Shown: positions 11,427 through 23,286, counted from the first letter of the stretch. The stretch: DNA of 64,000 nt from Tulasnella sp. 424 (GCA_019633425.1 WSUB01000116.1:1-64000), one strand, 5' to 3'. Made by a program: numbers and translations. The notes: a model not told the origin generated them from the letters alone.

Positions 11427-13972
11427 GGTGGTGTTGAGTTGTGACTGTAGCGAAAGTGGTCGTGATGCGTTAGCTCTTATACGCGCTCGCGGTGGAGCAG
11501 CAGTTTATCCGAGCAGTCACGATACTTCTTGTGCTTACCCAACATCACGAAATGAGGAATGCCAAGACCGGAACAAACACTTCCCAGGAAGCGCCGGCGG
11601 CACTGCGATGCCGTTTTCCAGTGCTGCCGCCAGAACGAAACTCCAGCCGAGGCTGATATTGTGGGGATAAGAGAAGAACTGCACCAGTCATCAGTGCAAT
11701 TTTGCATTTCAGCTGGTCTCGATAAGGAAGTTAGGTTTAGAGGAACAGAATCGACATTCATAATGAGAAGTCAAGGTGGCGGTAGGCTCAGGGTGTTTGT
11801 TGGACTTCGACGCGTCGGCGGTTTATTTGAACTCGTTCCTCCGAGGATACCCCGCTTGGCTCTGTCCGCTAGTTTCCTCAAATACTGCGTACACACTACA
11901 AGCGGGACGTATTTAAAGTACCTTTGATTCCAGGAACTTTCGTCTATATCTACTGACCGGCAGTGCTAATGTTTGTGGAGGGTGCGGGAGAGAGACAGCT
12001 TTTGTACGACTATCATACTCGTCATAGGGAGAGGAGCCAAAAAGATAGGAAGAAACAAGAATGAAATGATTGGCAGCACTAGTGAAGGATACCAAGGGCG
12101 TACTTGGGACTTCCTTAGATCATGTTACTACGCTCGACGTCGAGGAATCTGAGCCAAGGATGAGATTACTACTAGGCTAAGTAACAGGTTCCGGCCATCA
12201 GACCCTTCGAGCTCAAATCTAAACACGACAACCGCAGTGTTCAATATAGCCTCCCATCGAGTAGGAATTTAAGCCCTAGATTCGTATAGCTGTATTCTTG
12301 GCAGTAGGCGCAGGCAACTATCCCATTCCCCTCACGCGACTGCGCAGCTCCATATAAAGCTCTTCGTAAGACGACAAAGCCCTCTCCCTCTTTTCTTGCA
12401 TACTTTCGATTGACAGGTGGACTTGAACAACGAAGTGCCTCCATTGCTCGCGGGGATCTTCAGCTCCACAAGTGAGCGGGAAGGCCTCAACATCAAACAG
12501 TGTAACGCTAATACACTGCGGGCTGCTACTGAGATTGTAATGCAGTTTTTTAATATTATAATTGAGGATGTCGATCCAGTCCTGCCCGAGATCCGGATCC
12601 GACTCGAACAGTCTCCCGCGAGAGGTCCAGTGCGTAGCTCACGCTAAAGAGAGTTAGGGTAATAGAGGCGTGCTGGGAGGAAGGGCTGGAATCGCTTTTC
12701 TCTGATAGATCAGTTGTGGCAGGCAGCGCTTTCTCCCGCCGAATGCTAAACGTGCGGCCACGCATGGAATGCTCATATATCAGGGCGAGCGTCAGGCTTC
12801 AATGATTTTGATCACGAATAATACACAAATCGCCAAGTTCCAGGGCGCAACTCAAGGAACTCCTCCACTTGCGGCTCGCAACTCCCATAGATCTTAGCCT
12901 ACCGTGTCTACACCGAAAGCCGTCGCCGATGAGCGAACACAAGACTATGGAATTGTGAGATGCTTTTTCCATGCGTGCGATGACCATGAATTGAGTTAGG
13001 AGCGGATTGCAATTCCAACCGACGACGATCGACGACGGGCCGTGGCCTTGTAACTCCGGACGCGTCCTCCCGAAAGCTTCGAACGCTCCAAACCCGTGAT
13101 GAATATCGCCTCTTGCCCCTAGCCGAATTTGCTTTGCAACCGACTTCTGGATTTTGAACTATCCGATATTTATCTGTCCTGTCGTGTTCCAGACTGCGTC
13201 GGAGGGCCGGTATACGACGTTCGAGTCACACTCGGCTCATACAGCCTGTGGTGATGGCCGCAGCGATATTCATCTCAAAAGAACGTCGCTGCTGTCAGCG
13301 AAATAGGATAAAGGGGCATCTGATATCCTGGTTTGAAGCTGCCCGGGGGAGTAAATCGGGAATGGCGACGAACACTGTGACCTCAACGCTTTGACCCATC
13401 GACCACCATTCCCAAGCGTATCAGCCTCATATCAGCCCTTTATCTCCTGTGTACTACAACACCTTGATACAGTGACCAAAATCTTTGTCTGAGCGACATT
13501 CTGTGAAAGGGGCCAGCTCCGCGATCGTCCGACGCTGGGCGCTCATTTGGACCGAGCTGAGGTCCAGGAACACGCGGGGAAGCGTGTCTCCGGACCGCGT
13601 TATTTATGCATAGAACGTTGTGTTCGATCGCGTCGTGGTGTCAGCTCTGCGGCGAGAACAACCCCTCAACAAGGTCGCACGACCTATGCACTTTGCCCCG
13701 ATTCACTCAGTGACCCGACCAGCCTGACGACGGGCTGTTGCACGCTATCCATCACATCCCTTTCAACATCCATCGCAATCAACTCTTGGTATTCGCTCGA
13801 AGTGGTGGCTCGAGGAGCTGAGATTCTGGGAGGGTATAAAGCAGCTGCCGCTGGGTCTTTACTCTTCCCTTGTCATTCAGCTCCGCTCCTGACTTCCCTC
13901 CTGCACGCTCATCTCCTGCTATATTGCACTTCTATAATCCACCTTATCTCTACACCTATCTTTTCATCCAGG
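11427..13972. other. Long non-coding stretch (2.5 kb)
   Basis: No protein or RNA gene recognised on either strand. It holds the promoter of MFS copy 2 (conserved block 11491-11528) at one end. At the other end is the promoter of the AT-hook protein gene, with TATAAA at 13835-13840 about 130 bases before the ATG and a pyrimidine-rich leader. The middle shows only short open frames without protein character. Confidence 0.5.
13835..13840 (+). promoter_or_regulatory. TATA box, AT-hook protein gene
   Basis: TATAAA in the context GGGTATAAAGCAG, 133 bases before the ATG at 13973. The distance and the pyrimidine-rich leader between them fit a fungal core promoter. Confidence 0.5.
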
Positions 13973-15297
13973 ATGAGCAACGTTCAAATGACCATCAGAG
14001 ATGCCATCATTACAATCGAGCCTTTGCAAATGCACATAAATCCAACTGGTCATCATCAAGTTTATCTATACGGCCAGACTTCACTGTCACTTCCTGGCTA
14101 TTCATACTCCACCCCTTCGAATCCGCCTCCGATACCAACGGTGGTCCTGCCTAACACCCAATTAACTCCCAACGAAGCACCTCCATTATCTTTCACCCCT
14201 TCCCCCTCCAATGATCAATTACAGCCACCATCCCTATCTTCACCCCTCTCAGTTATCGAAGGCATTAAGCCGCTTTCGGATCCAATTTTCAACGAGCCAG
14301 AAAATGGGGGTTTTGAAATGAAAAATACAGTCGCGTAGGAGATGTTCCCTACGTATCTCTCTACTCTCCTGACATGATCCTGTGATAGGTCTGCTCTCAA
14401 GTACTGCCCTAATCTTGCGAATCGGACCGATATTTGCAACGAAATTGAGCGGCACCGACCATGGATCATCCGCAAGAGCTATAAAAAGAAATGCGAGATC
14501 TGCAGAACCGATTCATCGGTGAGTGCATTTCTCCTTCACTACAAGATGCCGCTTCCTCGCCAATACCATAAATTCTGAGCACCCCTCCCTTCTTCCATGA
14601 CTCATTTAGCATGCCAGGTTCCATGCACTCAAAAATATTTCATACGTCCTGTCTTCTTGCCCAGGCTTCACGAGGGCTCGCATCGAAGGCCGTTTGGTCT
14701 GGGTGCTGTCTGGAGAGCCAATTGAACTCGAACAACGGCCTAATAAAAACGCCAACCAGAAGGAGCCGGCACCTGCCGGTGGCAAGAAAATGGGCCGACC
14801 TCCGAGTCGCAAGGTGCTTGGGGAAAGCCAAGTCAAAGATGCCAAGAAGAAGGTCGAAATCAAGTCCAAGGTTTCTTCGGCTCGGAAGAGGAAGACAGAT
14901 AGGAATGCCGCCACCGCGCCCGCTGAGTGAGTCCCTGCACGTTGTCACCCTCCTCCAACTGCGTCTGATGTTCATAATAATCGGAAAATATGACACCAAA
15001 CGCAGGTCCCAGCCAAGTACGGTTATGTCCCCTCCGCAACCGGCGCACTCCAGTCCGCCTTGGTCGCATCTCGGTGGTCTATATCCCATCTACGACAGTA
15101 ATCCCATAACGCCTCCCAACCCCATATTTCAATTCCCCGGCTCTCTCAATACCCCTTGGCCATCTGTACCCCCACATAACTTCACTTATCCCCCTCCTGT
15201 GCATTTCGGGAATTTGGACGCTATGGCAAGCCTAGGACACTGGTCGGTTGACGCGGCTCCCTGGTCTGCTTCTGATCCTAACTTCCAATTCCTTTGA
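13973..15297 (+). CDS. Putative nuclear protein with Cys cluster and AT-hook-like motif
   Basis: No named family recognised. Exons 13973-14334, 14389-14518, 14610-14926 and 15006-15297 join in frame to 366 residues. Residues 1-121 are Pro/Ser-rich. Next comes a compact basic region with Cys127, Cys137, Cys156 and Cys159 (CxxC as KCEIC) and nearby His residues (HRPW, HARFHALK) that could bind a metal. After ELEQRPNKNAN comes a Lys-rich region with KKMGRPPSRK, which matches an AT-hook core (GRP flanked by basic residues). The C-terminal quarter is again Pro/Ser-rich with no charge pattern. The layout (disordered tails, basic Cys cluster, AT-hook) suggests a DNA-binding regulator in the nucleus; this is inference. 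An ATG further upstream in the same frame (13547) is unlikely because the TATA box lies after it. Confidence 0.7.
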
Positions 15298-16085
15298 CAC
15301 TTATCGTAATTTAACTCGCTACTTTACTATCTGTGTAGTGGTAGTTAGCATCTCCCTATGTCGACGTTCTCGGTTCCTTCGTCATTCCCCTAGTTTAGCG
15401 TTATCGATGGCGCTCGTCGTAGTGTACTGAATTCCTCTCTCGAACTTCCACCATAGCACCCTGTTACCATTTATTTCTCTTTCTATTCCTTTTTATTAGA
15501 CTGAATGTCGATTAGAATTTCATCATCAGACTCGGATCCGACGATTCCTGACGAGCGTGTGCGAACGGGTGACTGGCCAATCCCAGATACGTCGCAAAAC
15601 GACACCCTGATATTTACAAAAGCCCGTATGAGATAATGTGAGATGACATGGATACAAGCCTAAAGCAGCGGGCCTCTCTTGAATGTGTGCTTCTCAAGGT
15701 TGCTTAGGTAGCTGTCGGCTTAACGGTGGTGGTGGTGGTAGGCGTGGGCGTGGGCGTCTGTCCTAGCCCGTAAAGCTCTCAAATCTTCGCGATTCTTGGT
15801 TACTTCCCTTCAGATATGTCGGCGCATTGAAGGCCCACTAATAGTTGAAACCTTCAAGGGTATTTGTGTGGCGTCGGAACTCTTGCGAGATGCCTGACTC
15901 CTCGTGTAGAGTAGAAACCCGATTGATGTGCAAGCCTCCGGATTGTGATCTTAGGCAGCTACCCCTTGTCTCGCCTCCACTATTCACACAATCGAGTCTA
16001 AATAATCACGGGAACACATCAAATCATACGTTATACTGCTAATAATCGAATCGTGTACATCTAAGCTGTGGATATTTCTAATAAT
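15298..16085. other. Intergenic, AT-hook gene to serine-rich gene
   Basis: Convergent 3' ends. The only item of note is a (-) strand Pro/Thr-rich stretch at about 15712-15780 (QTPTPTPTTTTTVKPTAT then stop) that looks like the tail of a small secreted protein, but no upstream exon could be attached. Confidence 0.4.
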
Positions 16086-17284
16086 CTATGGGGTCGAATA
16101 ATAGGGAGTCGACTGTGCTCCGCGGTTCGACTTGATGTTCTTCCTCGGAATGAAATGACATAGAACGCGAGAGCCGCGCTTTAGCACTTCTGATTCCATC
16201 TCGGATGGAGGAGGGATCTGCAACGGGGCCGATACAAGGGGTTGCCACGTCGGGGTTGATGTTGACGGCGGAGTCAAAACGATTGCCACCGGAGAATTAT
16301 TCCTAGGGAGAAATTAGATCAGAGTTTACTAAGTGACGAACACCGCTATGGACTTACATTCCTTGCAACATCCCGCTCTCGTCAAAGGCATAATCACTAC
16401 ACCGAACTCCCCCCCTTCTCTGCTCACGAGAGATAGGAAAGGACCACGTAAACTGGGCCCAGGAGACCAAAGCCTCACTTTCGGAGTCGCTAGACGTTGT
16501 TGTGGAGCCGTCTGAAGAGTCGTCGCCTGGCCAGGCTCGGGAACACTCCAATCGCGAGTTGGCGATGGGTCCGTGGCGGTCGAGAGCATGGAGTTTTTCA
16601 GGCTTATCCTCGAGACGTAAGGAGCTTTGGGGACTGTCGACGTTCAGGCGGGTCTCCTCGAGGCTCTTCTGGAAAATCATGCCAATCCGGTTAGAACCAG
16701 ATGGTGGAGAATTTATGCTTCAATCGCTTACCTCGCTTCCAAAAGCACACTCGACACCTTGCTGTTGGCGCCGCCGAGAGCGTAGATCAGGCCCCAGCAG
16801 CCCTCTCGTGGCCGTCTCTAAGAGAGTGGCTGAATCCGGAGAAATGACGCTGGAAAGGGATACAGGGTCCCCGGAAGAGGTTGGCTTAGCTCCGGGCTGG
16901 CTATGGGGCTAAGAAAGATCGTTAGGCTGATGTGGAAGTAGAGGCAGTACGAGAACCTACTCTGCCGCGTCGGCGAATCATAAAACTGCTATCAGCGAGC
17001 TTCGCCTCTCGAAGCTTCACGAGCTCCTTCAATTTCGCGTAGTCGTGGTCGGTCGTCTCTGTATTCCCTAAAGGGGTCGACGCTAAGGCTCCCTCCACAG
17101 TAAGGCGATGTTGTGACGGAGGCTTGAAGGTACTAGGTTGCTGATAGGGGTCAAAGGCGGCAAATGACGCCGTAGACGACAAGAGATGGTCTGGGTACCG
17201 GAAGGGCTGGTCCTGTGGTTGGGGCCAGTTCATGGCGGTCCGAGAACCTCGGTCGAAAGACGGTCGCAAATGGGTAGCGAACAT
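16086..17284 (-). CDS. Unrecognised serine-rich protein, four exons
   Basis: No known domain recognised. The ATG at 17282-17284 (MFATHLRPSFDRG) was preferred over an upstream in-frame ATG that would sit in the leader. Exon 1 ends at SSFMIRRRGR before GTAGGT. Exon 2 runs from PHSQPGAKPTSSGD to VECAFGSE, exon 3 from KSLEETRLNVDSPQSS to DESGMLQGM, and exon 4 from NNSPVAIVLTPPSTSTP to PYYSTP with TAG at 16086-16088. All junctions keep the frame with GT...AG introns, which is the main reason to accept it as a gene. A predicted helical, charged stretch (AKLKELVKLREAKLAD) sits near the end of exon 1; the rest is polar and probably disordered. No signal peptide or membrane segment. Function unknown. 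Confidence 0.65.
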
Positions 17285-17858
17285 GGTAGAGCTTGGGTGG
17301 AAGAGGAAGAGAGAGAAATTTTCAAAGGCTTGTACCTGTATTTTATATATGGCCATTGTTGATTGAATAACGGAATCTCTCCCAAAGCCATTCGGCCTGA
17401 TCGCAATGGACTGGAGGACAATGCTGACAAAACATGTTTTGTTTTGGTTTAGTTTGGTTTACGCCGTTCACCAGAGATATTGGTGTGGCAGAGAGTTACG
17501 AAATCCGGTCGATCAGTAGCCATACTCTAATTTCTCATTGCGGTCGATCGGCTGTCCGGTTGGGGAAGGGGGTCGACGTCATCTCAGAACAGACCAAGCA
17601 GGAGAACGCCGAGGCCGCCGTCGCAGACATCACCACGAACCTATCGAGACACCTGTTCACCTTAATTCTGGAGCTAATTCTCTATTGGCACTCTAATCCT
17701 CGTCCCCCTGCGAAGGTTCATTAAACGTGTCTCGGGCGCCGAGTTAAAGGTCAAGATATCGAATCGGATTTCCTGGTCATACAGACATAAAGGAGAACCG
17801 TGGCGTCGATTTGCAGGCCATGCAAGCCCATCTAATAGACACAGATTCTATCTAGTCA
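17285..17858. other. Intergenic, serine-rich gene to CBM1-like gene
   Basis: Contains the upstream region of the serine-rich gene and the 3' flank of the CBM1-like gene. No gene or clear motif seen. Confidence 0.4.
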
Positions 17859-18316
17859 TTAAGCAGCAGTCGTAGCTGTCGCCGTTGGAGAAGCCGTGCT
17901 GGTGAAGGAGACGGGATTGCAGTAAATACGGCACTACCAGAGCAACATCCGTGAGTTATTGGCTCTGAGACCGTCGTTATATAAGCGCACCTCAGAGTAT
18001 TTATTATCACCGTAAATTGGGCAGCAAATGTAGCTGGGAGGGCATTTGTAAGGCCCGGGCCAGTCCTTGCCACCTGTTCGGTGGGGTACCAGGCGAAAGC
18101 AGATTAGCACATATGATCAATCTAAATTTGACAAGTGAGGAACCCAAGATTCCGCAACTCACCGCATTGGCCGCCAGCAGTCGCAGTCGCAGAAGGTTTC
18201 GTCGTGCTGGTTGGCGTCTTGGTGGTCGAGGATGCAGAGGATGCAGAGGATACGGCGGCGGCAGAAGCGAGGGCGCTTGCTACGCAGAGTACAGAGATGG
18301 TCGAAAGGAGCTTCAT
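17859..18316 (-). CDS. Small secreted protein with CBM1-like cysteine domain
   Basis: Three exons give about 103 residues. The start MKLLSTISVLCVASALASAA (ATG at 18314-18316) is a clear signal peptide. A Ser/Thr-rich linker follows, then GGQCGGKDWPGPYKCPPSYI, CCPIYGDNKYSE and CRIYC. This spacing (QCGG, GP..C, Y.C, YSEC) resembles the fungal cellulose-binding module CBM1, although one extra Cys pair is present and typical aromatic positions are partly changed. The tail is again Thr/Ala/Ser-rich and ends at TAA 17859-17861. Introns are about 18074-18161 and 17935-17992. The order linker, cysteine domain, tail without any catalytic domain suggests a small secreted wall- or cellulose-binding protein or effector-like protein. 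Secretion is well supported; binding is inference. Confidence 0.75.
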
Positions 18317-19823
18317 ATTCTGGAAAGGGGGAAGTGGATGATCGATTAGGCTTCGAGGGGTCGACTTGAGCGAGATGGAGAGCCTCTCGAGGCGGACTGG
18401 CGGGCTTTTATACAGCTCAGCGGGACGAGTCTTTTGCGGGACTATTCCCCATGCAGTAAAATGTTGTGGTCTATGAAATAGCGGAGTATCTGGGTTTCCA
18501 TGAAAGGAAACAGTGAAACTTGTCCGATTAAACGGAGGAAGCCAGGCGCCGTTGTATCCACGCCCAGGAGCACCACTCAGGCTCCACCCTATTGATAACT
18601 TAGAATTCACCGCACGCTAGTCTTGTAGATCCTCTCAGTTGATAAAATACAGTATGCTCCCTCCGTCAAGAATGGTCTCAAGGCTTTGAGCCGTTGGTGA
18701 TCGGCGACTCCAACTAGTTTAGCCATTTTCAGGCGACGATAGAGGACATAAAGATATTGCTGTGGCTTAGTGTTGGTCAAGGTACAGCTTATGGGGGGTC
18801 ATACGACTCCGAGAAAGGTTTCTAGCTTCCTTGAGGTGCTCCGAATACCGTCTTTCCGAACACTTGCAATCTTCTTCCAAAGGAAAGTGGGTAGAAATCA
18901 TAGAAATACTTCTGATTCTGGGGGTTTGCTTGCCATTTACAGTTTTGATACCAATACGCAGGATCAATTGATCCTCTCGACATAAGTGAGCACCTAAGGA
19001 AGCCTCGAGTCTTCAAGGAGCAACGCAACGGGCAGCCGTTATCCCTGGTGAGAGTCGTGCCTCGAGAAGTTATGAAAATCTATTCATAGTGTCTTTGAAT
19101 TGTATGCAGTTTGGGCTGGAGTTCTATTCTGAGAATCTATGGGGTGGTGGATCGTCGCAAGACCAAGGGTCCCCCGCGCGACGGACCAATGGGAAGAACG
19201 TTAAACGAAACCACCAAGCCTCAGTTCCTAGTTATCCAGGAAGCATTTTGCCAAGCCGCAAATTTGGAGTCCGTCGGATACGGAAGGAAGCCCGGAAAGG
19301 ATCCGGCCTCCCGATTTTACCGTTTCCCCTGACCGAAGCGAGGATCTTCGAGAAACCGCTCCGGCTGGAGTTCGGAAAGAGTGATTCACAGCTGAAGTCT
19401 TCTATACGTGGTCTGTGAGTATCGGCGGCGAAAGATAAGCCTACGTCCGTCTCGAATCCTTAAAGGGTGTGTTGCTACTGGTGGTAATGCTCTCGGATTC
19501 GGGCCCTAGGCCTAAGCTTGATCTTCGACCCCAAAAGTAAGCGAAGCGGCCCTTATCACAAAATACGCGGTCATGAACATAGTTGTGAGATTGTCCGTTC
19601 TGGTCGGATATGTGGAAACCGTGGCGGTGGTATGGCTCGAGCCACTGAAGTCAAGGCGGAGGTTACGTGGAATTCTCGAATTGGATCACCCCTTGACGGC
19701 GGGTTTTTTCTGCTCTCCGAGTTAAGGCTTCCTAGACGATGAGGAACTTGGTGATATCCAGGAGATGCTTGATGCCACAAGTATAGCGACCATTGGATCG
19801 TCGTCATTCTGTAGCCAGAGGCG
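18317..19823. other. Intergenic with promoter of the CBM1-like gene
   Basis: TATAAAA on the (-) strand at 18406-18412, about 90 bases before the CBM1-like ATG. The remainder shows no supported gene. Confidence 0.45.
18406..18412 (-). promoter_or_regulatory. TATA box, CBM1-like secreted protein
   Basis: TATAAAA on the (-) strand in the context CTGTATAAAAGCC, about 90 bases upstream of the start codon at 18316. Strong TATA boxes often go with inducible secreted-protein genes. Confidence 0.5.
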
Positions 19824-19854
19824 GTGAATGGAGGCTCCAGTCCCCTAAAAATTA

Positions 19855-20117
19855 GTACCTCAAGGGAGTCCTCTCTTAAGGAAGACCTCGACGAGGCAGC
19901 TATCGCCTCCGAACTTTCTATGTTGACGGAGAAGCTTAAGAGTGCGTCTGATAGCTTGGACTGGCAGATAGCAGCTCGTTCAAGGCAGGGGTGTGGTGCA
20001 ACAGCTGGAACGGTGAGACGGACGGAAATATCTTTGTCGAAACAACGCATTGAACAAGGCCAAGCAAAAAAAGATATCATCAGCAGACTACATGTAAGAT
20101 ACAACTCCGAACTCTGA
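19855..20117 (+). CDS. Possible last exon of an unrecognised coiled-coil protein
   Basis: An open frame that looks protein-like: SSLKEDLDEAAIASELSML, then TEKLKSASDSLDWQIAARSR, ending TGA at 20115-20117. The heptad-like pattern predicts a helix or coiled coil. There is no ATG at the front of the frame, so if real it is an internal or terminal exon entered through an acceptor near 19855 or 19868; no 5' exon was found. The opposite strand is also open here, which weakens the case. No function can be given. Confidence 0.3.
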
Positions 20118-20303
20118 AAATACAAACCGCGAAATCAAAAGGGCTCCCAAAATGAAAAGAGGTGAGGTCTACTCCAACCCACACACGTACTTGTCTCTCT
20201 ACGATACAACTCGTCTAGATACCCAGAAAAAAAGAAAATCGAAAGAATCATATATAACCATATGGTGAAACATGGATTTCGTAACCCTTGTTTTCCAATC
20301 GTC

Positions 20304-23092
20304 CTAGTCGTCATCATCGTCACCAACATCCATGCTCATCTGCGCTCCTCTAGCCCGACCTCCAGCCTTCTTCACAGCCTTCCCTTTCTTATTCGACTCG
20401 TCCAGGTTTGGTGACTCCGACATACCACCACCCTTGGCCTTCGTACCTGTAATCGCCGCTAGACCTAGGGTGGGATCTTCCCGCTCGACCTCGTCGAGGT
20501 CCTTCTCCAGGTCCACCCACTCTCTCTCGTCGACTTCGTCACCCATTTCAGGTCCCAGACCCGTCTTCAACCTCATCCACCTTAGCTCATCCCTTAACAG
20601 AGCTATTTCTGCGTCTCTCCGATCCACACGCTTGTTCAACCTTCCGATGAACTCATTAGAGCACTTCAAGAGCGCCAGCTTGGAGACACCACGATTCGGG
20701 TGATCTTCGGAACCCGGAGGGAGGTTGCGCTGAGGCCCTCGAGGAGGAGCACTTCCAGGCAGAAGGGGTTCATCCGAGTCGGGGTCGATGACGATGGGCG
20801 GTAAGAGCAATCGGAGTTCGTCGAAACCGGCTTTGAGAGCATCTCGTCTCTTTTGTTCGGCACCTTTGTGGGAGTTCTTTTTCACTTCCGGCACGATTTG
20901 AGATGATGACGGGGATGACGAACCAGCAGCATTGGAGTTGTTGTTGGACGCCAAAGTACTGGTCCGGGTATTTCGCCCGGCCTCGAGCATTGATTGATAG
21001 TTTGACTTTTGGGAGAGTTGGGAAGCGGCTTCGGCTGACATCCCTACAATAGGGGTTTGGAAATTAGAGCAGGGAAGATTAATGGATTTGCCATTTGCTT
21101 ACCGACTGGGAGAATTGTCTTCGGTGTCGTACTGCCCATGGGCCTGATGACCGGACTTGGTTTCGTTGACCGGGACCCGGCCGCAGCAGCGCCCTTCCCC
21201 TTCGATGCGGCAGCATTCTTACCCTTCTTCGCAGCGTTGTCTGCTGCTGCTTGGGACTCGGAAGGGCTATTAGGCGAGGCGCTCAAGGCTTCAGCTAGTT
21301 GCGCCTGTCTCATCGTGATGGGTCCGATCGGCAATTCCGGAATCTGCATTCCGTTGACGGGTACGTTATGGACCAATCCCGTAGGTAATCTCGCCGAATG
21401 TCCCAGGTTGAGCATCGAAGCTGGGGTTATGGGCTCGATACTGGGGCTAGGTTGGCTGGACGAGGACATGCTATTCGTCTCTCCTTGTTGGAGTTGATCG
21501 GCGTTGCTTCCGAAGTATTGAGAACGGGGATCAGGCTCGGGGCCTTCGGGAGGGGGAGGGGGAGGCATGGACATGTCGACGTCGATAGGAGATGGTGTGC
21601 TTATCGTTGCTTGCGATAACTCAGCCGCAGTCAGCGAAGGACGAGCGGTCCTGGAGCGGGTTTTACGCTGTTGGCCGACGTTCGACTGCGACATCGCACT
21701 TGAGCCGCCAGTAGCCTTGACCAAAGGGGAAAGCCGTTTTCGGGCCGTTTGTAAGGTATCATCCCCGAACGGGCGTTTATTCGATCCAGCCCGTATGAAA
21801 CCTTGGTCGGTGGGCAACGTCATGTCAGGCCGTTGCGGCGATGCACTCCCATTTCCACCGTTGGTAGCCAAGCTGGACATGCTGGATGACCATTCCGCTT
21901 GATTGTACAGACGTTGGGCGGGAGATGCAACCCCGATGCTTGGACCCAGAGCCGGCGATGTTAGGGGTGAAAACATGTCCATCGGTGCAATGTGGCCAGT
22001 TTGCTGGAATGCCGAAGACGCAGACATAGCGCTTGTGGTTGCCGTAGTCTGCGGTGTCATCGCCGGTGAGACCATGTTGCTGAGCATGCCCTGTAAAAAT
22101 TACCCAAACGGGATGAGCTTCTGGACGGAGGCTCGACTCGATGGGACGATCTTCCCAACGTACATTTGGATCTGGGGCCTGGGAATATTGCTGAGCCTGG
22201 AGCGTCATGGGCGACAAATATTCACGATGCATCGTGGTTGGACGCAGCTCACTGCTGGATGCTGGGGGATGCCGAAAGCAGGAGAGCGGCGAGGTCAGCA
22301 TGAGGCTAACTGAGAGAAAAGGCCTGTAATACACTCACCAGGCGTTAACAGGCCGTGCATTAACATTTCCCGCTGTTGCTGACCTTGACCGCTGATGAGC
22401 TCGATCTGGGGGATAAATCAAAAGGGTCAGACAGAGCTCAATGCGGGGATGGTGCCATGATGACACGCCAGGAACTCGAGAGAGATAAGGCAGGCGCGGT
22501 CATCGAAGAGGAAAAGCAGACGAACATCGTAGAATCCCAAACGATCTTGAAGTTGGAATGATAATGAATCCGGAGAGCTTACCTGCTGCTGCAGTATCTG
22601 GTTCTGCAACTGCTGAAGCTGCTGAAGCCTCAACTGCTGCTGGAGCTGCAATTTCAGCGTTTCGGCGGTAACCATGCCACGCGGGAAGACGGGATTGACG
22701 CCCGATTGTGAATTTCGGCCTTGCGGTTGCATTCCTTGGGGGGAAGACTGCTGGTCCATGTTGCCGAACATCATCTGGTGGTGGTCTGAGGAAGAAGGGA
22801 GCGCGTAAGGGTTGCCGGTGTGGTGGTCCAGGACGGAATTCCCAGCGGCGGCAGATAGACTTGGGGGGCGCCCACTTGCACCTTGAGGCTGACCGGGATT
22901 GGACGACTGAATAGCGTTGGTAGGACCGTTCATGCTGTCATTCGAAGGTCGAGAATTGCCTGAGAACATGGGAGAGTGATCCATGGCGGGTGGTCCTGAG
23001 GTCTGCATGAAATCCGAGATGTCGAAGTTTGCCAGGTCGAGATTGTAGTCGCCGCCTCCCGCTTGTTGCTGAGGGTGATGATGGCTGGCCAT
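20304..23092 (-). CDS. bHLH transcription factor
   Basis: Five exons join in frame. Start MASHHHPQQQAGGGD (ATG 23090-23092), then Asp/Gln/Ser-rich activation-like sequence ending in a poly-Gln stretch (LQLQQQLRLQQLQQLQNQIL). Two tiny exons follow (IELISGQGQQQREMLMHGL; SSSELRPTTMHREYLSPMT), then a long Ser/Pro/Thr exon. The last exon holds the basic helix-loop-helix: basic part KKNSHKGAEQKRRDALKAG, helix 1 FDELRLLLPPIV, a loop of roughly 40 residues, helix 2 GVSKLALLKCSNEFIGRL, and a continuing helix RDAEIALLRDELRWM that may act as a zipper. The Glu in the basic part fits E-box binding. It should act in the nucleus as a dimer. The tail is acidic (VGDDDDD). Total about 780 residues. Target genes unknown. 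Confidence 0.88.
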
Positions 23093-23286
23093 CTTGGTGT
23101 GCAAAAGAATGACTGGGGGACGCAAACGTCGCCTGGAGGGGGGAGGTTTTGTGTGAGGATGTCAATTTGTCGCTCTTTGCTACTCAAGGAAAAACCCTTC
23201 AAGTGTCATCGGAACCTTCGGACTGAGCCACCGACACAACACATCGGAATGAAATAGTTCGCATAGTAACATCAGCTAATACATCA
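23093..23286. other. Short spacer, MOB4 3' end to bHLH promoter
   Basis: The bHLH start and the stop of the MOB4-like gene are less than 200 bases apart, in the same orientation, so the bHLH promoter must overlap the 3' flank of the MOB4-like gene. Confidence 0.5.

Noticed and set aside
11477..11761. (-) strand open frame upstream of MFS copy 2
   Set aside because: It contains the conserved promoter block, and the product has no resemblance to transporter sequence.
13547..13972. Upstream in-frame ATG extending the AT-hook protein
   Set aside because: The TATA box at 13835-13840 and the pyrimidine-rich leader lie after this ATG; the encoded extension has no protein character.
15705..15790. 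(-) strand Pro/Thr-rich tail (TPTPTPTTTTT) as a second small secreted protein gene
   Set aside because: A stop lies directly upstream in the frame, and no signal peptide or cysteine exon could be attached; it may be simple repeat DNA.
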